A stretch of DNA of 64,000 nt. Source: Cladochytrium replicatum. Its lineage: Eukaryota > Chytridiomycota > Chytridiomycetes > Cladochytriales > Cladochytriaceae. This document shows, one piece after another, positions 23,972 to 31,779 of this stretch. The DNA is taken from assembly GCA_025526935.1 (NCBI GenBank), contig JAHLKD010000100.1, forward strand, positions 62,001 to 126,000, in the 5' to 3' direction. The notes beneath the pieces were generated by a model. The model did no database searches. It saw only the letters and a list, made by a program, of their open reading frames with translations, and had not been told where the DNA came from. The translations under genes were made by a program, and so were the position numbers. Numbering within the stretch: the stretch's first letter is position 1; every line of letters begins with the position of its first letter.

Positions 23972-23972
23972 G
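22201..23972 (-). mobile_element. LINE-0: oldest, rearranged copy of the non-LTR retrotransposon
   Basis: This is the most decayed of three related elements. Reading the minus strand, it starts with a (CT)n leader (23972-23844) and an ORF1 N-terminal remnant (Pro/Ala-rich, about 23830-23640). An internal block, about 23650-22740, is inverted: its plus strand encodes the end of the endonuclease linker and the start of the reverse transcriptase (peptides LPAELYRPIS and GDITDYRPITL). After that, on the minus strand from about 22725 to 22201, the reverse transcriptase resumes (QAAYD, GLFQGSVLSPILY and a decayed segment after it). Stops and frameshifts are frequent, so it is not functional. The two RT pieces meet at almost contiguous points of the intact copy's protein. 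Confidence 0.7.
23844..23972 (-). repeat. (CT)n 5' leader of LINE-0, two imperfect monomers
   Basis: The plus strand shows (GA)n interrupted by C at fixed places. The same block of about 60 bp occurs twice in a row. It ends next to the T-run that is the poly(A) tail of LINE-1. The position and the sequence that follows (AAATCA-like, then the ORF1 start region) match the leaders of the two other copies, so this is element sequence rather than a chance microsatellite. Open frames made of repeating Arg-Glu or Leu-Ser codons across it are artefacts. Confidence 0.75.
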
Positions 23973-24059
23973 TTTTTTTTTTTATTTTTTTTTTAACAAT
24001 ATTATTATTTATTTTGCACATACAATGCATAAAGGAACTGATGCAATCAACCTAAATTG

Positions 24060-24300
24060 ATAAGTACTGCAACGATGTGGGTTAATAAGAAGAGCAACAC
24101 CAGATGCCAAAGGAGCGTCTGGTGGAGGACGAGAATCAAACAATAAATACTCTGAAGAAACACTGTCTAAAGTTAACTGATGCGTTTCTGTTAAAACTAA
24201 AAAATCAAGCTGATGAGTAACAAGCCAAACAAGTAAATCTGAAAAATCCACGGCCAAACCTCAATAGTTGAAGGTTCCAGCACAAAAGGTCCACATTAAT
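24060..24300 (-). pseudogene. Endonuclease fragment of LINE-1 ORF2
   Basis: The peptide starts with a remnant of the endonuclease opening (GTFNY), continues with FLVLTETHQLTLDS (catalytic Glu region) and GVALLINPHRC, and then breaks off. It matches the first quarter of the LINE-2 endonuclease in order and spacing, with one in-frame stop near the start. The rest of ORF2 is absent, and an A/T-rich stretch and a poly(A) tail follow. Confidence 0.65.
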
Positions 24301-24411
24301 TACGAGATGTAGGTTCAGAACGCGAAGAACAGGCTAAAGAAACAGTAGCTTCAAAGTCTGCAGCAGGGAGATTAGAACGAAGATAATGAAAACTGCAGGA
24401 TCATGAGTAAT

Positions 24412-25703
24412 TCACAAGAGGTGAGCAACTCTTTTGTGAACAGCCTTTGCTACAGCAACTTGAAGTTGCTCAAGGGATTGAACAGACCCAGAACGAAGCT
24501 GCCCAGGGTCAAAAAGATCAACGGGCACCTCATCACCTGGAAAAATGTCCTTGCGGAGCTTGTCAGCACAGTCAGAAGTACAAATAAACTCAGCAGTGTT
24601 ACTCCCAATAAAACTAATATGGCGAATGTCACGCGAAAATTGAGGGTTTCCAGAAATTCGATTAATTAGAGTGCGGAGTTGATTAAGTGGCTGACGACTA
24701 ATTTCCTTAAACCTCACAGTAGCAAAACCAGCAGCACGATCACGAACAGGCTGAGGAGGATTGATCAGAATTGGTGACTCAGCCGGGTAATCAATCACCA
24801 ATCTGGGTGGCCGTAGTGATCTGCGAGATAGGGGGTCCACTCCAGCAACCACTGAGCGATAAAGGGCGGGTTGAGCATCTGCTTCGGCAGCTTCAATACG
24901 AACAATAGCATTTGATGCACGAGAGGCAAATTTTGCAGTGCTGAAAGGCCCAGGATTGCGAGTAGCAGGGGCAGGTGGCGGTCGGCTAGCACTCGCAACT
25001 TGAGCATAGGAAGGCACGGCAGAGACAGCAGCAGGAGGGCAGCTGATAGTTTCAACCAACGGAACTACAGCAATAGTCAATGCAGCAAAGAAGGCAGCCT
25101 CAGTCTCTGGTTCCAATACTGGGAGAAATTGCATTGCACGAGTGAAAGCAGACATCACTAATGGATGAGATCCAGAAGTTTGAGCAGGGGCCAGCATATG
25201 CAGAGCATCCAAGAATCGGTCACGAGGAGTAGGCAAGGGAGAGGTAGCATGATCAGCTGCAGAGGCATTCTTCTCGACCCTGGCACGAGAGGCAGGTCGG
25301 CGAGTCGGGGGTGATTTTGATGCTCGACGTTTCCCTTTGGGATCAGCATCAGCAAGGGTAAGTGACATTTCGACTGTATCATTCATGTGAACATCAACGA
25401 CACTTGCGGGGATCTTCCTCTAATTCGAGCCGGTTCTGAAGTGGATGATGGTTGGTCACGTGATCGGCAGTCACGTGATTCGCGAGGAGAATTCACTTCA
25501 TCTGCCCACAGAAAATTTTCTCCATCAAAGTTGCTGGGCTGAGAGTCAGGAATGTTTTCCTGAGGGGCGCGAGGGTGGGACACAGAGGGAGCACGGGAGC
25601 GAGCACGGCCAGAAGCGATGAAAATTTTTGAGGGGGGTGCGGCGGGCGGCGCGGCATGCGGCGCGTCAGGCGGCTGCGCAGGCGGAGCGCTGGGAGGCGG
25701 CAT
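24412..25703 (-). pseudogene. ORF1 of LINE-1, split by a frame change
   Basis: The first part (25703-25383, about 106 residues) begins with the Pro/Ala-rich leader MPPPSAPPAQPPDAPHAAPP shared with the intact copy. The second part (25386-24412) continues in another frame: a basic stretch (KGKRRASK), a Ser/Ala/Pro-rich middle and a conserved C-terminal block with RDIRHISFIGSNTAEF and AVHKRVAHLL, which aligns with the same block of the LINE-2 ORF1. ORF1 proteins of non-LTR elements bind element RNA. The break and the following frameshift make it inactive. Confidence 0.7.
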
Positions 25704-25706
25704 TGA

Positions 25707-25708
<2 letters not shown>

Positions 25709-25775
<67 letters not shown>

Positions 25776-25790
25776 CAGAGAGAGAGAGGT

Positions 25791-25830
<40 letters not shown>

Positions 25831-25849
25831 CAGAGAGAGAGAGGTTAGA
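25709..25849 (-). repeat. (CT)n 5' leader of LINE-1, two monomers
   Basis: On the plus strand a (GA)n tract ends in the motif GACAGACACAGAGAGAGAG-GTTAGA, and the same unit of about 54 bp is repeated directly behind it. The second copy runs into the T-run of the adjoining SINE. Tandem leader monomers recall the 5' monomers of some mammalian L1 families, which act as promoters; whether these do is unknown. Confidence 0.75.
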
Positions 25850-26143
25850 TTTTTTTTTTTTTTTTTTTAATGTTATAACATGTATTGACAATGCTTAATC
25901 AGTACATGTCACCCACGTGTACTTCAACCAAGATTTGGAATCTTCAGTACTTGGGGAGCCGTGCGAGCCGTTGGAAAGAGGAGCGAAGGCAAGGGCGAAT
26001 CGAAGGAAGTGTGGCGCGGTACTTGCACGTGACACTATATTGCGAGAGATATATTTCGTAGGAAATTCGAATCCAGTCCCCAAAAGGATTCGAACCGCGG
26101 AGTTTAGCTTCGAAAAAGTCGGATTCCTACCGACTGAGCCAGA
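25850..26143 (-). mobile_element. tRNA-derived SINE sharing its tail with the LINE
   Basis: On the minus strand, from about 26143, a tRNA-like head carries an A-box-like TGGCTCAGTCGGTAGGA and a B-box GGTTCGAATCC. The first seven or eight tRNA positions are missing and the T stem is mispaired, so this is not a functional tRNA. A body of about 200 bp follows, ending in a poly(A) tail (T-run 25850-25868). The body holds the 19-nt stretch 25953-25971 that recurs exactly at 26257-26275 near the 3' end of LINE-2. Just before the tail it has GGGTGACATGTACTG, against GGGTGATATGTATTG in the LINE. A tail shared with a LINE is how such SINEs recruit the LINE reverse transcriptase. Confidence 0.72.
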
Positions 26144-26478
26144 TTTTTTTTTTCTTTGAACTTCATAATATGTATTTATTGTCCAACCAATACATATCAC
26201 CCGCTGGTGCAAAATCCAAATACAAGTGTAAAAATACACGTAAATTGGCAGCACATGGGGAGCCGTGCGAGCCGTAGGAAAAGTAAAATGTTTCAAAACA
26301 CTAAGGCATATCCAAATCAACAAAAGCAGACAAGATAGAATCAGGAGCTGGAGACAAAACTAACTCATAACCAAGACAGTTTGACCAAATGCGGTTAAGT
26401 GCACGAAGAACAAGAACCCACTGGGAAAAAGCAGGGGAAGGATAAAAAGGCCGTGGTGAAAGCATATCAATTGCAATG

Positions 26479-28362
26479 TCAAGAGGTAGGCTGGGGATCG
26501 TCAGGCGGGCCTAAATCAAAACTAGCAGACAAACTAGCACGCAAATGTAGACACACAGAGACATGGGCACGCGACACTTCAGGGGCATCATGACAGTTCC
26601 TACAATAAGGTCGGGGGTTTGGAAACAGGCGGCCAAGCCGATATAGCAGGAACAAACGAAGACATACTGTTGGGAGATGTTGGTGTGGGGGTAGCAACAA
26701 AGGGTGGCGAAGTTTCAAATTGCGGACAGGGGCAAACGAAACTGCAATTGGTCCATTATGTGCAACAGCTAAAGACTGAAAATGCAACATCAACGGATGA
26801 AGTGGGGGCACAACAGGCATAGGAACAATGAGATCATTGTGACAAGCGGAAAAATAAGGAGATGAACCATAACCTACTGGAGATGACTGATAGAATTGCA
26901 ACACAGCAGCTGGTAACAGAGGGCTGGAATCACTAGACCAGCGAGCAAACATACGTGCCTGAAGGTACTTCAGCCTGAACTCAAAAGTAGGAATTTGCGC
27001 TAACAGCAACAAACCAACACGCGAAGTGGTATGGGCTAGTGAAAACAGACGACACAGTGCATGATAACAAAAACGCTCGAGTACCTGAAGCTGAGCAGTG
27101 GAAGGCCGAATAAGTGCTAAACCAAACTCAAGTGAAGGTCTAATAAAAGACAAAAACAACAACCTGGCAACACGAGGAGCAGACCCACCAAAGTACGAGA
27201 CATAAGGTGCAAAAAGATACAATGAGGCACGAGCTTTCTCTAAGCGATGATCAATAGTTGCAGCAAGATCAAACCCTTCAATAGTAAAATAGTGACCAAG
27301 GTATCTAAATGAAACCTCTACAGGGAGGGCAGAGCCATGAAGCTTCAAGGGGGTGGGTAACCGTTGAGAAGATAACACAGCACACTTTGAAGGTGAAAAC
27401 ACAAAATGAGAAGCTAAAGCAAAATCTTCACAAATTTTCAATGCACGTTGGGCCTGCTCAGGGGTGGCAGAAAACAAAGCTATGTCATCAGCAAAAAACA
27501 ACGAATTGAAAACAGGAGTGTTATAAGAAAACCTAGCAAGATGAGAAGATTCACGACGAAGGAGCTGTGCTAAAGGATTGATGAAAACTGAGTACAAGAA
27601 CGGAGACAAAACAGAACCTTGAAAAAGACCTCGTGGAAGCGAAAACAAATCAGAAGAACGATTCTCTATAACAACCTGAGAAGAACAACGATCAAACATA
27701 CTCATCAAAACAGAGATCAAACGGTTTGGAATTCTGGGAAATTGACGAAGACGTTCCCACAAAAGAGGCCTATGCACAGTATCATACGCTGCTTTAATAT
27801 CTAAGAAAGTAACACAATAAGGCAGAGCAGTGCGGGAAGCCCGTCGAAGGGTAGCATCTAATGCAAAAACACACTCAACACCTGAACGATTGGCCTGGAA
27901 ACCAGCTTGGGCGGGATCAAGTTTACCAACATGAGCTACAAGCATAGGAAGCAGGGTACGCTCAAAGATTTTTCTATCAACATTGGTTAAAGTAATGGGG
28001 CGGTACTGACTAATATCACCAATGGAACCCTTATTCTTCCAAACAGGTAACAACAAGCCAGCATTCCATGCAGAGGGCGACAAACCTGAACGGAAAATAG
28101 CGTTTGAAAGTTGAACAAAAAGGATAGCAACATCAGAAGCTAACGGCTTAAATAACTCAGCTGGAATATGGTTTGGGCCAGGAGCAGAGTTGTTTGGGGA
28201 AGAACGAATAGCACAAACAAAGTCACTAACACTAACTGACACAGAATCATTCAGCGCATGTAGACGAACGTGTTCTGCACTGGCAGAGGATTGTGCAAAC
28301 TGAGTCTGATAAACGGAGGCAAAGTGATTGCGATAATGAGATAAAGAGGCAGGATCAGACAA
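26479..28362 (-). CDS. LINE-2 ORF2 C-terminal part: reverse transcriptase, broken from the endonuclease
   Basis: An open stretch of 627 codons with the non-LTR reverse transcriptase blocks: PAELFKPLA, GDISQYRPITLTN, GFQANRSGVECVF, LDIKAAYDTVHRPLLW, GLFQGSVLSPFLY and the catalytic FFADDIALF. A Cys/His cluster follows near the end (CRNCHDAPEVSRAHVSVC). The block order supports a non-LTR element. About 200 bp upstream, between 28362 and 28565, the linker continues in other frames with stops, so ORF2 has at least one nonsense mutation and one or more frameshifts. A coding-looking tail in another frame after 26479 (to about 26330) suggests a further frameshift at the C-terminus. Confidence 0.82.
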   Translation of the reverse strand: MSDPASLSHYRNHFASVYQTQFAQSSASAEHVRLHALNDSVSVSVSDFVCAIRSSPNNSAPGPNHIPAELFKPLASDVAILFVQLSNAIFRSGLSPSAWNAGLLLPVWKNKGSIGDISQYRPITLTNVDRKIFERTLLPMLVAHVGKLDPAQAGFQANRSGVECVFALDATLRRASRTALPYCVTFLDIKAAYDTVHRPLLWERLRQFPRIPNRLISVLMSMFDRCSSQVVIENRSSDLFSLPRGLFQGSVLSPFLYSVFINPLAQLLRRESSHLARFSYNTPVFNSLFFADDIALFSATPEQAQRALKICEDFALASHFVFSPSKCAVLSSQRLPTPLKLHGSALPVEVSFRYLGHYFTIEGFDLAATIDHRLEKARASLYLFAPYVSYFGGSAPRVARLLFLSFIRPSLEFGLALIRPSTAQLQVLERFCYHALCRLFSLAHTTSRVGLLLLAQIPTFEFRLKYLQARMFARWSSDSSPLLPAAVLQFYQSSPVGYGSSPYFSACHNDLIVPMPVVPPLHPLMLHFQSLAVAHNGPIAVSFAPVRNLKLRHPLLLPPHQHLPTVCLRLFLLYRLGRLFPNPRPYCRNCHDAPEVSRAHVSVCLHLRASLSASFDLGPPDDPQPTS

Positions 28363-28564
28363 TAAACCACTTGCAGCTGAGCGCCGTTGATGACACCTAC
28401 GCGCAGGTGGAAAGAACTTTGCTAACCTCGGTTAAAGAACTAGGAGAAGAACTAAACATATTGTCGCCAGAAGCCTCTCGAGCTCGCTGAGAAGAGGGAC
28501 CAAGTACGAAAAGCTTTGACACGCTCACGCGATAGCCGGTCACGCTCCAAGCGGCAATACTCAA

Positions 28565-29683
28565 CTAAACAGGATCAGGATCATCACAGGAAGAAACAGC
28601 TAAATAGTGCTTATGAGCAAGTAAGTAGCTCCGTCGCAAGGCCACTAAATGCGGCGGCAACAATGGCAGGGCAGGGCGACGGCGAACTAAACTGGGGGGT
28701 CCAATGACACAAGCAGCACAGGAAGTAACAAAGGACAAAATAATATCCAATGCAGAGTCAATACATCCCTGTGCAACATCCACAGACATTTGGGCAAAGG
28801 CGGGAGCTTCTAAAATTGGACTGAGTGCAGCATTGACATCAGCAAGGGTGGGATCAAAAAACAAATGTCCCACATCCTCCATTGCTTGAAAGACAGCAGG
28901 TTCACGCAACAGATGAGCAGCCCAGCGCTTGTGGGGGGGTGCAGCAGAGGGAGCGCTGGCATTGGGAGGAGCAAATGAAAAAACAGCTGTAACCGGAAAA
29001 TGGTCAGAAGCCCAAGGCATAAACTCGCCGTCGGCTAGACGACTATGAACTATGTAAGAAATAGGATCACATTGAAGCAGAGGATTGACAAACAACAAAT
29101 CGATAATGGAGTCACCATTGCGAGAAGAAAATGTGGGGTTATGACAGGAAGGGTGCTTAACTAGAGAGAAACTAGCGGCAGAAATAAATTGCTCAAACAA
29201 CCTACCCCTACGATTTGAAGAATGATCACCAGTAGCTAAAAAACGGGCATTGAAATCGCCCAACAAAAGAACAGGGCACAGAGACGACGGGACATGTTGA
29301 GGAAGTGAAGCAATAAACTCTTCAAGGAAGGGGTCCTGAGCAATACCACACGGAGGCAAATAATACCCTCCAACCAAAAGCCCACGAAATGTAAACCATA
29401 GAGAGGTGCCACCATAACTAGAAACGAGACGGAAATCAGAAGCTCTACAAAGACTGCGATTGATCAAGACTCCCACACCAGCCTGTCGTGTACCCGATGA
29501 CCCAGGAGAAAAACGAGTGTCAAAAATCAAATCTGGAGAAGGCAGCGGGTCTAAAGGAAAAAGGTGTGTTTCAGTCAGGAGCAGAAAAACAATGTGATTT
29601 GCGCGCATAAAGCGAAACAGTGAATCAAGAACTCCAAAGCTCAAATTGCGACAATTGAAGGTACCAACTCGAACACTAATCAT
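28565..29683 (-). CDS. LINE-2 ORF2 N-terminal part: AP-type endonuclease
   Basis: The first 372 residues of ORF2. The apurinic-endonuclease motifs appear in order: VGTFNCRN near residue 6 (Asn), LLLTETH near 35 (Glu), LLGDFNA near 145 (Asp and Asn) and WASDHFPV near 230 (Ser-Asp-His). The enzyme nicks target DNA to prime reverse transcription. The frame ends at a TAG at 28565 inside the linker to the reverse transcriptase. The start ATG overlaps the ORF1 stop (ATGA), which suggests termination-reinitiation. The catalytic residues look intact. Confidence 0.82.
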   Translation of the reverse strand: MISVRVGTFNCRNLSFGVLDSLFRFMRANHIVFLLLTETHLFPLDPLPSPDLIFDTRFSPGSSGTRQAGVGVLINRSLCRASDFRLVSSYGGTSLWFTFRGLLVGGYYLPPCGIAQDPFLEEFIASLPQHVPSSLCPVLLLGDFNARFLATGDHSSNRRGRLFEQFISAASFSLVKHPSCHNPTFSSRNGDSIIDLLFVNPLLQCDPISYIVHSRLADGEFMPWASDHFPVTAVFSFAPPNASAPSAAPPHKRWAAHLLREPAVFQAMEDVGHLFFDPTLADVNAALSPILEAPAFAQMSVDVAQGCIDSALDIILSFVTSCAACVIGPPSLVRRRPALPLLPPHLVALRRSYLLAHKHYLAVSSCDDPDPV

Positions 29684-31077
29684 TGACGAAGATGGGTTGA
29701 GCGAGGCTGACGCGCAATCCCGCGGGCACTGTCCAGCACAGTTTCCTGAGCATCCATGGGGAGCTGACCACGGACATACAGGAAAATAGCAGGATCAGTA
29801 ACTGAACTGAGGATATGTGCATATCTCTTGTGAACAACTTCCCTGACCGCAGCCTCCCGCTGCTCCAAAGGCAGAGTAGAGGCTCGGCGAAGAAAGTCAG
29901 GGTTTGATTCGTCAGTGGAAGCTTCCTGGGTGGAGAAGTGCGCACGGAGAGCAATTGCGGTTGAGCGAATACAGATAAAGGAAGCAATGTTGCGACCAAC
30001 GAAACTGATGTGGCGGATACCACGCACCACCTCATCGCCCAAGAGAGCCCTCAGCATGGTCCGCACAAAGCCGAGCCGCTGTCTCATGATGTCCTTGATG
30101 TACACAGTGGTCAAATCATCCACACGGGCCTGAAGATCAGCAGGTGGGGAGACCAGCAGCGGAGAGGTCGGAGGATAGAATACGACAGGCCGAGGGCCAC
30201 GAAGGCTGACATTCGAAGTGGGGTCACGACCAGCAAGGGCAGTCCTGACAGCTTCTGTACGAGATTCAGCACTCAGTGTGGGGAGACTCTCAAGCACACG
30301 GGCACGGGCATTGGCAGCAGCAGCGGCATAAGTGCGTGGACCACGAGGTCCACGTGGGGCAGGTCGACTAGACGGGGGGCGAGGGCCAGGAGCACCAGAG
30401 TTCCCAAGATCGTCCTGAATTGGAGGATTACCATGCAGTTGTCTAGGGGGAAGGCACACAGGCGCAGCCACATCATCATGGCGGGAGACAGGGGCAACCG
30501 GAGGTGAAGGCGAAGGCAGCGGCCTCCCAAAGCGACCCACCAGATCCTCGGCCATATCACGACAAACACTAAAAAATTCAGCAGGAGTGTCCCTCGGCAA
30601 ATGTGCAAGCATAGGATCCAGCATCGCCAACGGATCAAAGGTTGCACAAACAGATCGCATCTGAGTGAGAACGACACGGAGATCGGCCAGAGATGCAACA
30701 CTCGAGGGAGCAGCCACAGCAGCAAGAACCCGGACACCCGGCAGATGTGATCGGGAACGAGAACGGGAGCGACCACGGGGCAATTCATGTTCAGCAGGTC
30801 TTTTGGCGCGTCGGTCACGTGATTGGAAGTCACGTGATTCGGCATTTTCATCCTCCCCCATATTCACATCATCGGCCCAGTGAATTGGAGAGGCAGGAGC
30901 GGAGAATGGAAGCTGTGGAGCGGAATTTTCAACAGAGGAGGCACGGGGGTGCGAACGGGCCTCAAAAATCACGGTGCCACCAGAAAGTCCATCAGGGGGC
31001 ACAGCGGGGGGTGCGGCGGGCGGCGCGGCATGCGGCGCATCAGGCGGCTGCGCATGCGGAGCGCTGGGAGGCGGCAT
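29680..31077 (-). CDS. LINE-2 ORF1, putative RNA-binding protein
   Basis: An intact frame of 465 residues from the ATG at 31077, which follows the CT leader. It opens with a Pro/Ala-rich leader (MPPPSAPHAQPP), then an acidic stretch (WADDVNMGEDENAES), an Arg/Ser-rich basic patch (RGRSRSRSRSH) and Pro-rich linkers. It ends with a block also found in LINE-1 (RGIRHISFVGRNIASFI and VVHKRYAHIL). ORF1 proteins package element RNA. No CCHC knuckle or clear RRM was seen. The frame can be extended upstream through the CT repeat and the tRNA, but that extension is not plausible coding. The stop codon overlaps the ORF2 start as ATGA. Confidence 0.72.
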   Translation of the reverse strand: MPPPSAPHAQPPDAPHAAPPAAPPAVPPDGLSGGTVIFEARSHPRASSVENSAPQLPFSAPASPIHWADDVNMGEDENAESRDFQSRDRRAKRPAEHELPRGRSRSRSRSHLPGVRVLAAVAAPSSVASLADLRVVLTQMRSVCATFDPLAMLDPMLAHLPRDTPAEFFSVCRDMAEDLVGRFGRPLPSPSPPVAPVSRHDDVAAPVCLPPRQLHGNPPIQDDLGNSGAPGPRPPSSRPAPRGPRGPRTYAAAAANARARVLESLPTLSAESRTEAVRTALAGRDPTSNVSLRGPRPVVFYPPTSPLLVSPPADLQARVDDLTTVYIKDIMRQRLGFVRTMLRALLGDEVVRGIRHISFVGRNIASFICIRSTAIALRAHFSTQEASTDESNPDFLRRASTLPLEQREAAVREVVHKRYAHILSSVTDPAIFLYVRGQLPMDAQETVLDSARGIARQPRSTHLRQ

Positions 31078-31084
<7 letters not shown>

Positions 31085-31115
<31 letters not shown>

Positions 31116-31134
31116 GAGAGACAGAGGTAGAGAG
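31085..31134 (-). repeat. (CT)n 5' leader of LINE-2
   Basis: On the plus strand a pure GA run of about 26 bp is followed by AAACAGAGAGACAGAGGTAGAGAG. The same composition and position relative to the ORF1 ATG is seen in LINE-0 and LINE-1, but this leader is shorter and has one unit only. It ends at TTTTCCAA, immediately before the tRNA-Gly gene. Confidence 0.7.
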
Positions 31135-31142
31135 TTTTCCAA

Positions 31143-31213
31143 GCAACAGTAGTTCAGTGGTAGAATTGCCGCCTCCCACGCGGCAGGCCCGGGTTCAATT
31201 CCCGGCTGTTGCA
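31143..31213 (+). tRNA. tRNA-Gly (anticodon CCC)
   Basis: 71 nt folding into a complete cloverleaf. The acceptor stem GCAACAG pairs perfectly with CTGTTGC, followed by discriminator A. The D arm has GTTCAGTGGTAGAAT. The anticodon stem GCCGC/GCGGC encloses the loop CTCCCAC, giving anticodon CCC for GGG codons. The T arm is CCGGG-TTCAATT-CCCGG. The internal A and B boxes are standard and no intron is present. The gene is transcribed away from the retroelement array, whose end lies about 8 bp upstream of it. Confidence 0.93.
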
Positions 31214-31779
31214 AACTATGAGATAAGGATGATAGTTTTCTTTCATGCAAGTTAAGTTAGGAACAGCAACAAAACATCGAAACTTCTTTGTTAAACAACG
31301 TTTGTATTCAACAGGCTCAAAAGATCGAAATTATTGTCTTAACCAATTTGTGCACAAGAAAGGATGTTGAAATGATCTTAGACAAAAAAGAAATACTTGG
31401 ATGAAATTTTGTGTGAATCGAGCAGTGCCACACGAACCGATGTTAACTGGCCAGCTTCGCATGAAGCAGCGTCCCAAGTGCACAACTGCAACTGAATAAG
31501 AATGTCCAGCCATCCTCACACAACCCAAACCGATCCAAACATCCTAACCACTTATCCATAAGACCGCCAGTCGGAGAGATTAAGTTACTCTCCATTTATT
31601 GCCAACAACTGAAGAGGAACCTCTCTGGACATCAAATGACAGTGGTTCAAGTGGTCTCGCCAGTTTGCTTTAAATTTGCAATTATTTTGCATATCACAAT
31701 GAAGAACAGAAGTACAGTTGGCTAGAAATGGCGCGTGTTTCAAATCGATGGGACGTCCAATATCCTGAGGAACTCCAAG

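Larger units (their letters stand above)
23973..25849 (-). mobile_element. LINE-1: middle copy, truncated and internally deleted
   Basis: On the minus strand, a (CT)n leader of two monomers (25849-25709) is followed by ORF1 in two frames (25703-25383 and 25386-24412), then by the start of ORF2 with an endonuclease fragment (about 24300-24060). The element then jumps to an A/T-rich end and a poly(A) tail (T-run 23973-23994 on the plus strand). Most of ORF2, including all of the reverse transcriptase, is missing. Compared with LINE-2 the ORF1 C-terminal block is clearly homologous but diverged, so the copy is old or belongs to a sister subfamily. Confidence 0.78.
26144..31134 (-). mobile_element. 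LINE-2: near full-length non-LTR retrotransposon
   Basis: About 5 kb on the minus strand: (CT)n leader (31134-31085), ORF1 (31077-29680), ORF2 with AP-like endonuclease (29683-28565) and reverse transcriptase (28362-26479), a 3' region of about 330 bp, and a poly(A) tail (T-run from 26144). There are no LTRs, integrase or RNase H. The 5' end lies about 8 bp from a tRNA-Gly gene on the other strand. ORF2 is interrupted between endonuclease and reverse transcriptase and again near its C-terminus, so this copy is probably no longer autonomous, but it is much the best preserved of the three. I did not assign a named clade. Confidence 0.85.

Noticed and set aside
23770-24060. Open frames of repeating Arg-Glu or Leu-Ser across the GA/CT tracts (also at 25618-25870 and 30970-31255).
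   Set aside because: They are translations of dinucleotide repeats in the LINE leaders, not proteins.
26070-26143. A second functional tRNA gene on the minus strand.
   Set aside because: The A and B boxes are recognisable but the acceptor stem is missing and the T stem does not pair. It is the head of a SINE.
31078-31179. An upstream extension of LINE-2 ORF1 by 34 codons.
   Set aside because: It runs through the CT leader and into the tRNA-Gly gene on the opposite strand. The ATG at 31077 is shared with the LINE-1 copy.
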